64,000 nt of DNA from Peribacillus simplex (lineage in GTDB: Bacteria > Bacillota > Bacilli > Bacillales > DSM-1321). A program made the position numbers and the translations under genes. Below are positions 8,292-15,803 of this stretch, piece by piece. The stretch spans positions 1,826,001 through 1,890,000 of the forward strand of contig NZ_CP126106.1 of assembly GCF_030123325.1 (NCBI RefSeq), given 5' to 3'. How positions within the stretch are numbered: position 1 is the first letter of the stretch; each line of letters starts with the position of its first letter. A model generated the notes under the pieces. The model saw only the letters and a list, made by a program, of their open reading frames with translations, had not been told where the DNA came from and searched no databases.

Positions 8292-8319
8292 GCTTTTACA
8301 TAATCAAAAATAGAAAAAA

Positions 8320-8362
8320 GGAAGAAAACCCCTGCAATCAAAATTTTCGGGGGTTTTCTTCC
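8320..8362 (+). terminator. Terminator after the ParB-like gene
   Basis: GGAAGAAAACCCC pairs perfectly with GGGGTTTTCTTCC (13 bp). The stretch from 8363 to 8726 shows no gene. Confidence 0.65.
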
Positions 8363-8726
8363 TATAAGTTCGTTTAGTGTAAACCAGAACCATCCAGCAA
8401 TCACTGAACAGCTAAACGTAAACCTACCTGAAAGTAAAAACATAACTTTTAAAGTCAAAAACACTACTTTTTATAAAAATTTAATGCTGAGAAACGCTCT
8501 ACAAATAAATTAACTAACTTTAGATTTTTAATTACCTATTCGATTCAAATTAGAGACATAAGCTTATTTAAGGAAGTACTTATGTAATATATAATTAGTT
8601 TTGTTATTGAAACATATAAAACAATTATCTGACTAATGGATATATTATTGGAACTACTTAGATAAAAATTCGAATATTCTGAAAACTGGTGGTATAATAG
8701 AAAAAAGGTCAAGGAGTTGGTTTCCT

Positions 8727-8924
8727 ATGGAAAAGAATTTGGCTAATACACCACCACAACCTTACATAAACGTTAAGGATTCTGAATTTGCTGAAATGGT
8801 GTTAAACAAAGCCCTTCTTAATTTCCGAAAAGAGCAAATCCGAAAAGAGATTGACCAGTCATTACAGGATCAAAACAAAGAAGAATTCCTACGATTAACA
8901 GAGGAATTGAAAAACATTTCTTAA
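8727..8924 (+). CDS. IDEAL domain protein
   Basis: The 65-residue product ends in an IDEAL domain (named for the Ile-Asp-Glu-Ala-Leu motif). ALLNFRKEQIRKEIDQSLQDQNKEEFLRLTEELKNI is represented here by NFRKEQIRKEIDQSL followed by FLRLTEELK. The family is a small helical domain of Bacilli, found alone or at the C-terminus of proteins such as ComK-interacting and clamp-like factors; its general role is unclear. AAGGAGTTGG gives the ribosome-binding site for ATG 8727. It is a single gene with a terminator 55 bases after its stop. Confidence 0.85.
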   Translation: MEKNLANTPPQPYINVKDSEFAEMVLNKALLNFRKEQIRKEIDQSLQDQNKEEFLRLTEELKNIS

Positions 8925-8978
8925 TATGTTGTTTAAAAAATGAACTTAAATATATTTGTAACTTTAAGAAGTACGCCA

Positions 8979-9013
8979 AAACGCCAACCCAAATCTATAA
9001 GGGATTGGCGTTT
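8979..9013 (+). terminator. Terminator after the IDEAL-domain gene
   Basis: AACGCCAA and TTGGCGTT pair at the base, CC/GG above, with a short T run following. Confidence 0.7.
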
Positions 9014-9222
9014 ATGATTTTTATCGATTATGCACGATGTTATAAATAAGTTATTATTTGTTCCAAAACTCGTTCTTTTCTGAACACGCTTCTTTTTAAT
9101 TTGAAAGGGGCATTTTTTATTGACTTAAATGTAATAAATTCCTGTTCATTACTCTATGTTCAAAAATTACTTATTTTTATATTATGTTAAAAAATATCAG
9201 AGCAATAAAGAGTGAGTGATAG

Positions 9223-9600
9223 TTGGTGTTAATTGGATATCCAAGTGTGTCAACCGGATTGCAAAATTTGGATTTACAAACAGATGCGTTAACGCAACAT
9301 GATTGTACGATAATCCTTCACAACAAAATGAGAGAGACAAAAAAACAACGTCCTGATTTAGAGGAAACACATCAGTATGCATGTGAAGGCGATACAATCG
9401 TCGTTTGGAGATTGGATCAACTAGGCCATAACATGCAAGTTTTGATTCAAATTGAGTATAGCTTAATTGAAATAGGTATGGGCTTTCATAGTCTGCCAGA
9501 AAACCTATCAATGGACAAAAGCAATGCAACGGGATGGAGGTGGTTCAATCTAAAGACTGTATTCGAGATCGTAGATCTTTATTTATGCGTAAAATTTTAG
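9223..9600 (+). pseudogene. Decayed serine recombinase (Tn3-type resolvase) remnant
   Basis: The frame keeps the recognisable order GY..VSTGLQNLDLQTDAL, EGDTIVVWRLD and FHSLPENLSMDKSNATG of Tn3-family resolvase/invertases, but only about the first 105 residues; the DNA-binding C-terminus is gone. The usual GYARVS is GYPSVS, so the Arg next to the catalytic Ser is lost. RLDRLGR has become RLDQLGH, losing a second catalytic Arg. It cannot be an active recombinase. The apparent start is a TTG at 9223. It marks a former mobile element in this accessory stretch. Confidence 0.8.
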
Positions 9601-10173
9601 TTTTACGCATAAATGTACATAGAATTAGTCACTGGGTATAAAAATGGACTCAAGAAAATTATCATCGATGCGAAGTTTTATAAAAAAACTTGATGCATTA
9701 ACCAAAAGAGATAGAGGGATTTTGATATATCCGTTTAACGGGGTTTACCGTAGATGATTCATTTCGTTGGGATGATCGGATGACAATGGAAGTAATGACT
9801 TTGAACTTAAATAATTCGTGGAAGTCTATATTATGGTAGGTTGATGAGTGTATTAAATAAGGTCTGAATGATGTGAACGTACCTAATAGTTTCGTTTAAG
9901 AATAAGGTTAATGGCACTGCAAAAGTTAAAATCAAGGAAAGGATGACAATGAACGTAGTAAGTGTTGATTATAGTAAATGTTTTACTTTAAGTAACTAGT
10001 TTGATAAACATATTACTTACTATGTATTAAAGTATGAACCTCGGTAGAATATATTATATTTACAAAGAAATATTAGTTAATAGGAAATGGCTCTTAAAGG
10101 TGAAGGCTGGAAGGTGGATCATGTAGAAGTCATTAAACCCCCTCCGGCTTTTGAAAAAGCCTAGCCAAAACTT
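9601..10173. other. Intergenic stretch without a supported gene
   Basis: Only very short frames are present: 36 codons from ATG 9644 (MDSRKLSSMRSFIKK...) and 25 codons from ATG 10087 (MALKGEGWKVDHVEV...). Neither has a convincing ribosome-binding site or family features. They may be debris of the same lost element as the resolvase remnant. Confidence 0.4.
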
Positions 10174-10587
10174 TTAATATGTGGGGAGATTTCCCACGCC
10201 CCTTTTCCGCTCGCCACTAGGCAACTTGTTTGTAAAGTCATAAGGAATATTTGCTCTTTCTTTTTCTAAAAATAGATCATGTTCTACAAAAATACGTTTA
10301 CCAAAAGTTGTAAGAATATCTAAAAATATTTCTTTTTTTTCAGGATCTTCGGTCATTCTTCTTAAGGTATCCACTGTTAAATTTTCCAACTCAGATAGAT
10401 TAGTCATTCGAAAATTAATAACTTTCATTGTGCCATAGCAACGAAAATTAAATTCCTTGTTTTTTTGCCAGTTGTTGTAAATCAATATTCCTACTGCTAC
10501 CGAACCTGAAAAAAATGAACCGATTAATGAACCATAAAAACTGGGTGGCAACCCTGAACTTTGAACTGCTGCTCCGATTAAGAACAT
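10174..10587 (-). CDS. Hypothetical protein with N-terminal membrane segment
   Basis: The 137-residue frame starts at ATG 10587 behind a G-rich ribosome-binding site (CGGGGGATAG). Residues about 15-37 form one hydrophobic membrane segment (YGSLIGSFFSGSVAVGILIY), followed by WQKNKE and a soluble, mostly helical region (NLSELENLTVDTLRRM). The last 17 residues are basic and low-complexity in character, so the original C-terminus may have been replaced by a frameshift. I do not recognise the family. It overlaps other open frames on both strands, but this is the only one with a plausible start signal and protein-like composition. Confidence 0.5.
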   Translation of the reverse strand: MFLIGAAVQSSGLPPSFYGSLIGSFFSGSVAVGILIYNNWQKNKEFNFRCYGTMKVINFRMTNLSELENLTVDTLRRMTEDPEKKEIFLDILTTFGKRIFVEHDLFLEKERANIPYDFTNKLPSGERKRGVGNLPTY

Positions 10588-10767
10588 ATCTATCCCCCGA
10601 AATTAGCTTTTTTTCTTCTTTATTATCGCATGCAAAGAAAATAATGGAAATGAATACTGATAAAAAACCCCCCGAAGGTAGCTTTCTAATACCAAAACAA
10701 AATCCAATCTTTCTTAATCCACGTTTTCCTTCCATCTAAAAGTTTTAACTTTTTAGAAAAGTAAAAA

Positions 10768-10801
10768 TGCCTTAAAACGCAAAATAGAGCGTTCTAAGGC
10801 A
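10768..10801. terminator. Stem-loop between two hypothetical genes
   Basis: TGCCTTAAAACGC pairs with GCGTTCTAAGGCA (one mismatch). It is GC-poor and has no clear T tract, so the terminator call is tentative. Confidence 0.45.
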
Positions 10802-10982
10802 CAAGTATATTCCGATTCAGAAAAGGCTTAGTTCTCTACACTATTTTCCTTATAAGCACAAACAGCTTGTCCAATATATTCATAGAATATGGAATGAAAA
10901 TGCTCTTTACGAGGGACATTTGACAAAGCTCAAATTTCGCATGTTAGACATTTTAGTAAAGAGAAAAGGAGGTGCAGATAAA

Positions 10983-11243
10983 ATGACTTGTACTATAAAA
11001 GGTTTAACTCAACCAATTTGTTTAACTCTTATTTACAATTTAAGTTCTCGCTTACTTGTAGATTCTTTCATTGACTGTGGAAACTGTGAACTAGGAGCTA
11101 GTTTAGATCCTAATAATAGAAATCTAACGATTAAAGTACCTCTAACTATTGGAGGTGAAGTTACATTTACTGATAATTTACAATCAGGTTGCGTTACAAC
11201 ACTTGTGGAATTAACTAAACAATCAAAGAAAAAGGAAAAATGA
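10983..11243 (+). CDS. Hypothetical beta-rich protein (86 aa)
   Basis: ATG 10983 follows a strong AAAGGAGGTGCAG site, which decides this start over an upstream in-frame codon at 10920. The 86-residue product has four cysteines (MTCTIKG, QPICLTL, FIDCGNCEL and SGCVTT), alternating hydrophobic strands and a Lys-rich tail (KQSKKKEK). It has no membrane segment or signal peptide. The composition suggests a small beta-sandwich or an exosporium/coat-type protein, but no family is recognised. A terminator follows at 11311. Confidence 0.6.
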   Translation: MTCTIKGLTQPICLTLIYNLSSRLLVDSFIDCGNCELGASLDPNNRNLTIKVPLTIGGEVTFTDNLQSGCVTTLVELTKQSKKKEK

Positions 11244-11310
11244 TTACAATACACGTTATAGCAGGAACTACACGTATCTCGACTGAATCCTAAGTTAACA
11301 AATAGATCCA

Positions 11311-11349
11311 AGAGCTAAATCTATGTATACCAAAGGTTTGGCTCTTTAC
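11311..11349 (+). terminator. Terminator after the 86-aa gene
   Basis: AGAGCTAAATC pairs with GGTTTGGCTCT using two G-T pairs, followed by TTACCTT. Confidence is moderate because the T run is weak. Confidence 0.55.
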
Positions 11350-11515
11350 CTTGTTGCAGGAATGATTTTAAAAAATAGAAAAGTAAACAATTTTTTAAAA
11401 TTGCATTTTTGTTTACTGTTGCTTTCTAAAAGTTAAAACTTTTAGACACATTCGTAAATGTCTACTTTTACGAACCTACAGCTTTCATAATTAGATAAAT
11501 AAAGATGAAATAGAA

Positions 11516-11545
11516 AAAGCTCTAGTGGTTAATCTAGGGCTTTTT
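11516..11545. terminator. Terminator-like stem-loop
   Basis: AAAGCTCTAG pairs with CTAGGGCTTT (G-T allowed) around TGGTTAAT, with A and T runs on both sides, so it can act in either direction. Confidence 0.6.
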
Positions 11546-11618
11546 ATTGATCATCTAGCAAGCCCTTGCTACATCAAGGTTGTATAAAATCCAATAAACG
11601 ATAAAAAACGACTAAGAA

Positions 11619-11652
11619 CCAAACCCCTGATTCACACGGGTTTGGCTTTATA
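11619..11652. terminator. Terminator-like stem-loop before the HYR remnant
   Basis: CCAAACCC pairs with GGGTTTGG around an 11-base loop, followed by CTTTAT. It may serve transcription from either side of the gene-free stretch 11350-11760. Confidence 0.55.
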
Positions 11653-11761
11653 AATTATTCATGAAGAAGATTGTATATTGATTTAGCAATTTATATAAAG
11701 GAGATATGTTTTAATCATCATCTTCGGCAACGGCATCTGTTACTACAAAATCGGCAAGGAT

Positions 11762-12540
11762 CTATACAATTACCGACACGTCGAACGAACAAATGCTGGT
11801 ATTTCCAGAAGCATCGGTAGCTTTACAAATGACCTTTGTCGTACAAGGAGGAAAGAAAGAACCCCGAAGCTGGTGTACACACAACCGTAACCCCAGGACA
11901 GTTATCGCTCACTATAGGATCAAAGTGAACGATTGCCCCATTTGAACATCGATCACTACAAACCGTGAAGTCGGCAGGACCTTTAAACACTGGCGGTTCA
12001 GTATCTTTTACTGTTACTGCAAACGAACAACGAGCGCTTATATTCCCAGCAGCATCCACGGCTCTACATGCCACCATAGTTGTTCCAACAGGAAAGAACG
12101 ATCCAGAAGGTGGGAAACAAAAAGATGTTGCTCCAGGACAGTTATCATTTACAGTTGGCGGTGGATAGTTCACTATCGCCCCACAAACACCAGGGTCATT
12201 ATCCTGAGTGATGTTACCTGAACAGATGATGGTTGGCCGTTCGACATCAAATACTGTTACTCTAAACGAACAAGGAGCGCTTGTTTTCCCCGCAGTATCC
12301 GTGGCTCTACATGTCACCATAGTTGTTCCAACAGGAAAGAACGATCCAGAAGGTGGGGAACAAACAGATGCTGCTCCAGGACAGTTATCATTTACAGTTG
12401 GCGGTGGATAGTTCACTATCGCCCCACAAACACCAGGGTCATTACCCTGAGTGATGTTACCTGGACAGATGATGGTTGGCCGTTCGACATCGTTTACTGT
12501 GACCGTAAAGGAGCATTTTGCAGTTCCTCCACAGATGTGA
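11762..12540 (-). pseudogene. HYR-repeat (hyalin repeat) surface protein remnant
   Basis: On the minus strand this encodes at least three HYR modules, each with the pattern DVERPTIIC...NDPGVCGAIVNYPPPTV.DNCPG...PPSGSFFPVGTTMV.CRA.D.AGN.S.CSF.VTV. HYR modules are Ig-like extracellular adhesion domains. The reading frame has no start codon at its 5' end, where homology begins abruptly near 12540. It shifts frame near 11850: a correct continuation (CTTKVICKATDASGN) exists one frame over and ends at TAG 11762-11764. It is therefore a broken fragment of a larger secreted or spore-surface protein. Confidence 0.8.
12079..12530 (-). repeat. Two tandem 243-bp repeat units inside the HYR remnant
   Basis: The segment starting GTTGTTCCAACAGGAAAG at 12079 recurs at 12322, a period of 243 bases (81 codons, one HYR module). 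Over about 170 bases the copies differ at only a handful of positions, so the duplication is recent. The plus-strand open frames here are shadows of this repeat. Confidence 0.8.
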
Positions 12541-12717
12541 CCCTTGGTATGATAAAAATCCCAGGCTGATAGGATGAAGGGACTAAAATTAACAAAATAA
12601 GCAGATCTATTATTTTAATAATATCCAAAAAAAGAAAATGTTGTATTTCACAAAAATGGTTGAGCGCCGTTTAAAGCTAAAAAATTTCCGAAATGGGCGG
12701 TATAGCATTGTTACACC

Positions 12718-12755
12718 CGTTCGTAAAAGTACATTTTTGCGAACGGGGCATTTTT
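12718..12755 (+). terminator. Terminator-like stem-loop
   Basis: CCGTTCG pairs with CGAACGG with an inner AAAA/TTTT stem, followed by GGCA and seven T. There is no intact gene upstream on the plus strand. Confidence 0.6.
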
Positions 12756-12790
12756 TTATAAAATCACCTACTTTTAACATCCGTTAAAGT

Positions 12791-12930
12791 ATGGATAAAC
12801 AAAGTGGGAAAAATTTTGAACGAGAACAATATCAATTGTTAAAACGAATGATCCATAAGGGGATGTTCTTTACATTCATTCACTGGATCGTTTTGGACGG
12901 AACAAGGATGAAACCCTTAGATTCTAAGAC
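12791..12930 (+). pseudogene. Second serine recombinase fragment
   Basis: From ATG 12791 the frame reads MDKQSGKNFEREQYQLLKRMIHKG and, after a one-base shift, DVLYIHSLDRFGRNKDET. This is the catalytic-domain segment between the Ser motif and the SLDRFGRN arginine motif of small serine recombinases. Both ends are missing. It is a different lineage from the Tn3-type remnant at 9223, which has WRLDQLGHN. Confidence 0.7.
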
Positions 12931-12993
12931 TAAGTGTTTTTATTTGTCAGATTGACTTAGGGTGTAAATGAGAAAGGTGTCACGATTGTTTGC

Positions 12994-13635
12994 TTAATTG
13001 GCTAGTAATTTTGTTCTTAATCTTGACATTTCTTTATCCATTAAGGAAGAAGCTTTGGCAAGCTCAATTAGCTGCTTTTGAGCATCCTCTGGTATAGTCT
13101 CGCCTTGATATTTATAGTTTAGTTTATGCTCGGTGGATGCCCAAAAATCCATAGCGGAAGTACGAATTTGTATTTCTGCAGGAACCCATATTATTTCGTT
13201 GGATAGGATGACCTGGGTTTCTACAATCAGGTGCAAACTTTTATATCCGCTCATTTTCGGGTCCTGAATATAATCCTTTACGTGTATCATTCGAATGTCT
13301 TCACGTTGCTCGATATGCTCCTTCAACATATATACGTCATCAATAAAACTTGTGACAATTCTTACTCCCAAAATATCTCTTATTTCATTCCTCACCGCTT
13401 CTTGTGTTAAAGGGATTTCTTTTCTTTGTATTTTCTCCACCAAAGAACTTAATTTTTTCATACGTGTTTTCATATGTTCAATAGGAGAATAGCCATGTTG
13501 TGTTTTCCATTCTAAATCAATAACCTTGAAATCACTTTCTAATTCATGCAATGCCATTTGGTAAGGTAAAAAGAACCCCCTCCAATTGTCTAATACTTTT
13601 TGAATAACCTCGATTTTCATCTTTTTTTTCAGCAT
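12994..13635 (-). CDS. relP: Small alarmone synthetase (RelP/YwaC-like GTP pyrophosphokinase)
   Basis: The 213-residue protein is a single-domain (p)ppGpp synthetase. It shows GYSPIEHMKTRMKKL near residue 50, EIRDILGVRIVTSFIDDVY (RelA/SpoT core), MSGYKSLHLIVE and AEIQIRTSAMDFWASTEHKLNYK. It has no HD hydrolase, TGS or ACT domains, as expected for small alarmone synthetases. The NPIEH-type start and the FWASTEHK segment resemble B. subtilis YwaC (RelP) more than YjbM (RelQ), though assignment between the two is not certain. ATG 13635 is preferred over GTG 13641 because AGGAGG lies nine bases upstream. It makes ppGpp from GTP/GDP and ATP under cell-envelope or other stress. Confidence 0.82.
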   Translation of the reverse strand: MLKKKMKIEVIQKVLDNWRGFFLPYQMALHELESDFKVIDLEWKTQHGYSPIEHMKTRMKKLSSLVEKIQRKEIPLTQEAVRNEIRDILGVRIVTSFIDDVYMLKEHIEQREDIRMIHVKDYIQDPKMSGYKSLHLIVETQVILSNEIIWVPAEIQIRTSAMDFWASTEHKLNYKYQGETIPEDAQKQLIELAKASSLMDKEMSRLRTKLLAN

Positions 13636-13690
13636 GTCCACAGCCCTCCTGTTATTATTCTGTTATCATAACCAAGATACCCTAAAAAAA

Positions 13691-13722
13691 AGCAACTTTC
13701 CATTTTTGTGAAAGTTGCTTTT
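13691..13722. terminator. Bidirectional terminator-like stem-loop
   Basis: AAAAGCAACTTTC pairs with GAAAGTTGCTTTT around a T-rich loop. It lies upstream of relP (minus) and between it and the dispersed repeat, so its client transcript is unclear. Confidence 0.6.
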
Positions 13723-13755
13723 ACTGATTATTTATCAACAGAGTGAAATAAGATT

Positions 13756-13838
13756 GTGAATAAATGTACTTAAACTATCGGGTGCGTTAGCTGAAGAACG
13801 GAGTTGTCTTTAAGGCAGCTTTTTCTTTATGCAACTAA
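13756..13838 (+). repeat. Dispersed repeat, copy d, left part (split by the IS110 element)
   Basis: It has the 5' extension (GTGAATAAATGTACTTAAAC), core GGGTGCGTTAGCTGAAGAA, hairpin with TTAAGGCAGC and TTTTTCTTTATGCAACTAA. At 13838 the family sequence stops. The missing tail (ACTAACGGGGCAGGATAG) resumes at 15452, on the far side of the IS110 element. Confidence 0.75.
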
Positions 13839-13972
13839 ACCAGCTAATAGTTTGTCAACATTTATCAATAAAAACTAAAAATATTTCATGCTATACTAAA
13901 AATATGCATGCCAAATTACCTTTCAACGAACTGCCTTTGGAAAGTTTTGTGATATTTAGTTATACTTTTAAA

Positions 13973-15208
13973 CTAGGCCAGGTCTTGGAAAGTCGAGTTG
14001 TTTTGTAATAGTGCATATATCCATTGTAGAAGCTTATTAGCACATGCTATAACAGCTACTTTATAGGGCTTTCCTTCTTTCCGTTTCTTATCATAGAACT
14101 CACGCAATCTCTTGTTACGAGGGATAACTTCATCAGTCGTTTTCTTTTTGCGACAATCACGAATGGCACATCGAACAGCCATATATAAGGCATGCCGTAA
14201 TCTACTCGAACCTCTTTTGGTTATTTTGTTTACGGATCCCTTGAATATACCAGATTCAAAGATACTAGGATCAATTCCTGCAAATGCTACGAGTTTTTTA
14301 GGGTGATTAAACCGATCAATCTCACCAATTTCAGAAATAATCGTTGCCGCGATTTTTTCACCGATACCAGGGATTGATTGGATTATCTTATATTCTTCAA
14401 TTTCTTTAGCCAAAGCACCTATCTCTTCTTCCAACTTTGATAGGTGCTTTTGGTATTCTATAAGCATTTTGATATACATTTCTAAGCTCATTATATGACT
14501 TTGATACAGTGTTGTCTGAAAGGGATTTTTAGCTGCTGCAGCTATAAGTTTCTTTGCCTTTGTATTTGCCCACTTTCTTGAACGACTTGTACAAAATTCA
14601 TCGATTTTATTACCTAAAGCTTCTTCATCGACTACCAAAACATCTCCAGATGTAGGATATTCTAATAAGGTTAGTAAAGAGACAACTGAATATAAATCCC
14701 CAAAAACCCCATGATACTCAGGGAAAACCTGATCAAGTACTGCTTGAAATTGGAGTTTCGTTTGTACATATATACCCGTTACATTTTCGTGTTGTCTTGT
14801 AAGGTTACGAAGGTTTAAGAGTTGAATTCCTCGTTTTTTATTTGGTTCCAGATCTTCTTTATAATACAGCTCGCAGAGATGGTAAGCATCAATCACATCT
14901 GTCTTTACTTTTCGTAGAGATGAGCTCTTTGCTCGATAGGAGACAAGTGGGTTAATGATAATTAGTAAATAACCTCTTTCCTCGAAATACTGAACAAATG
15001 GAGTATGATAATGCCCAGTAGACTCTAAAACGACCGGAGGTCGAATTCCTGTTAAGTTTTCTATCTCTCTAAGATATCGGTGTAAGCTCTCTAGCCCTTC
15101 AACGGTATGTGCTACTTTAAAACTTCTTTTATAAGGCTTCTTCTTATCCAAGAATGCTTGAACCTGACTTTCACCTTTAGCTACATCCAGACCTACTACT
15201 GGATTCAT
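13973..15208 (-). CDS. IS110-family transposase (DEDD recombinase)
   Basis: The 411-residue protein starts at ATG 15208 behind GGAGGAGAT. The N-terminal RuvC-like DEDD domain shows GLDVAKGES (Asp8), VVLESTGHYH (Glu62) and KVKTDVIDAYHL (Asp104 and Asp107). The C-terminal transposase_20 region has IQSIPGIGEKIAATIISEIGEI (shown here as PGIGEKIAATI), FAGIDPS and KRGSSRLRHALY, with the serine expected to act as nucleophile. No stop or frameshift interrupts it and its length is normal, so the element may be active. A longer in-frame extension upstream to 15301 overlaps the bridge RNA region and lacks a ribosome-binding site. Confidence 0.93.
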   Translation of the reverse strand: MNPVVGLDVAKGESQVQAFLDKKKPYKRSFKVAHTVEGLESLHRYLREIENLTGIRPPVVLESTGHYHTPFVQYFEERGYLLIIINPLVSYRAKSSSLRKVKTDVIDAYHLCELYYKEDLEPNKKRGIQLLNLRNLTRQHENVTGIYVQTKLQFQAVLDQVFPEYHGVFGDLYSVVSLLTLLEYPTSGDVLVVDEEALGNKIDEFCTSRSRKWANTKAKKLIAAAAKNPFQTTLYQSHIMSLEMYIKMLIEYQKHLSKLEEEIGALAKEIEEYKIIQSIPGIGEKIAATIISEIGEIDRFNHPKKLVAFAGIDPSIFESGIFKGSVNKITKRGSSRLRHALYMAVRCAIRDCRKKKTTDEVIPRNKRLREFYDKKRKEGKPYKVAVIACANKLLQWIYALLQNNSTFQDLA

Positions 15209-15452
15209 TTTTATCTCCTCCAAAAACATAATATTGCCGGTAACCCCTAATCCTTCTTGCAGTATCATAGCTTCGCTTGTTATACGAGATCTTGGTCCCA
15301 ACCAGCCAAATCATGTTTAAGCAAGTAGGGGGCGAACTGTTTAGTTGACGGGATCTTAAGCCCCACGGGCAGGTACGTTCTACCCCGGCTACCGTTATCA
15401 TATATCGATATAAAAAATGTTCAACCAGAAATAACTGGCTGACCTTATAATA
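15209..15452 (-). ncRNA. Predicted IS110 bridge RNA region
   Basis: This 5' non-coding region folds by eye into two loops in the order known for IS110 bridge RNAs. The first stem is GGGG-UA-GAAC (15386-15377) with GUUC-G-CCCC (15337-15329). It encloses CCUGCCC (15373-15367) and CAACUAA (15347-15341), which match the left flank (GGGCAGG, 15459-15465) and right flank (CAACTAA, 13832-13838) of the insertion site. The second stem is CUUGC (15325-15321) with GCAAG (15260-15256). It encloses GGCUGGUU (15307-15300), seven bases of which match the right end of the element (13838-13844), and AUGAUACU (15268-15261), matching the left end (15447-15454) at 7 of 8 positions. The exact RNA ends are not determined. 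Confidence 0.75.
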
Positions 15453-15477
15453 CTAACGGGGCAGGATAGTTCAAGAA
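15452..15477 (+). repeat. Dispersed repeat, copy d, right part
   Basis: ACTAACGGGGCAGGATAG followed by TTCAAGAAG is the tail of the repeat, as seen continuously in copy e (ACTATAGGGGCAGGGTTA) and copy f (AGTATCGGGGCGGTTCAAGAG). Confidence 0.7.
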
Positions 15478-15480
15478 GAA

Positions 15481-15530
15481 TTGACACAAGAAGGTCGTCA
15501 ATGAAGGCGATCTTCTTGTGTCAAGTTTTT
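15481..15530 (+). terminator. Long stem-loop next to the repeat tail
   Basis: TTGACACAAGAAGGTCG pairs with CGATCTTCTTGTGTCAA (17 bp, one G-T) and is followed by GTTTTT. It may belong to a second repeat unit placed directly after copy d. The rest of 15531-15803 shows no gene. Confidence 0.65.
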
Positions 15531-15803
15531 AGAATAAGTGATTAATAATTGGAATATTATGTTAAAACCAAAGCGAGCAGAGCAGTTTTTAGGGTATTGA
15601 TGGTGAGAGTATTGGGGGAAATGATTATCTTCGTGAAAAGTCCTATGATTCATTAAAACTAAAACAGTTTAAATTATAATTCTTAAGGGGTGTTTATTTA
15701 TAGTTATAAATAGAAAAAAAAATGAGAGTTTAATTGGAAGCGCTCTGTTCATTGTAGAGGTAGAGATTTACGAACTGACTGGTCTGGCGGCCGAGGTGAC
15801 CTC

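Larger units (their letters stand above)
13836..15454 (-). mobile_element. IS110-family insertion sequence, intact (about 1.62 kb)
   Basis: Boundaries come from the dispersed repeat it interrupts: family sequence ends at ACTAA (13834-13838) and restarts at ACTAA (15452-15456), so the crossover lies within that shared five bases. No terminal inverted repeats or longer target duplication are seen, as expected for IS110 elements. The element has a 411-codon transposase, 134 bases after it, and about 240 bases of non-coding DNA before it, which is the bridge RNA region. Orientation is minus. Confidence 0.8.

Noticed and set aside
8279..8464. 61-codon hydrophobic minus-strand frame
   Set aside because: It runs through the stem of the terminator after the ParB-like gene and has no ribosome-binding site.
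10448..10739. Overlapping 95-codon minus and 74-codon plus frames
   Set aside because: Neither has protein-like composition or a start signal; the 137-codon frame ending at 10174 is better supported.
11965..12411. Two similar 67-codon plus-strand open frames
   Set aside because: They are shadows of the tandem 243-bp HYR units; the minus-strand translation has clear HYR motifs.
12079..12530. Possible CRISPR or satellite array
   Set aside because: There are only two units of 243 bases that translate as protein modules, with no short direct repeats or spacers.
15209..15301. N-terminal extension of the IS110 transposase frame to 15301
   Set aside because: It lies over the bridge RNA donor loop, lacks family homology, and the ATG at 15208 has an ideal ribosome-binding site.
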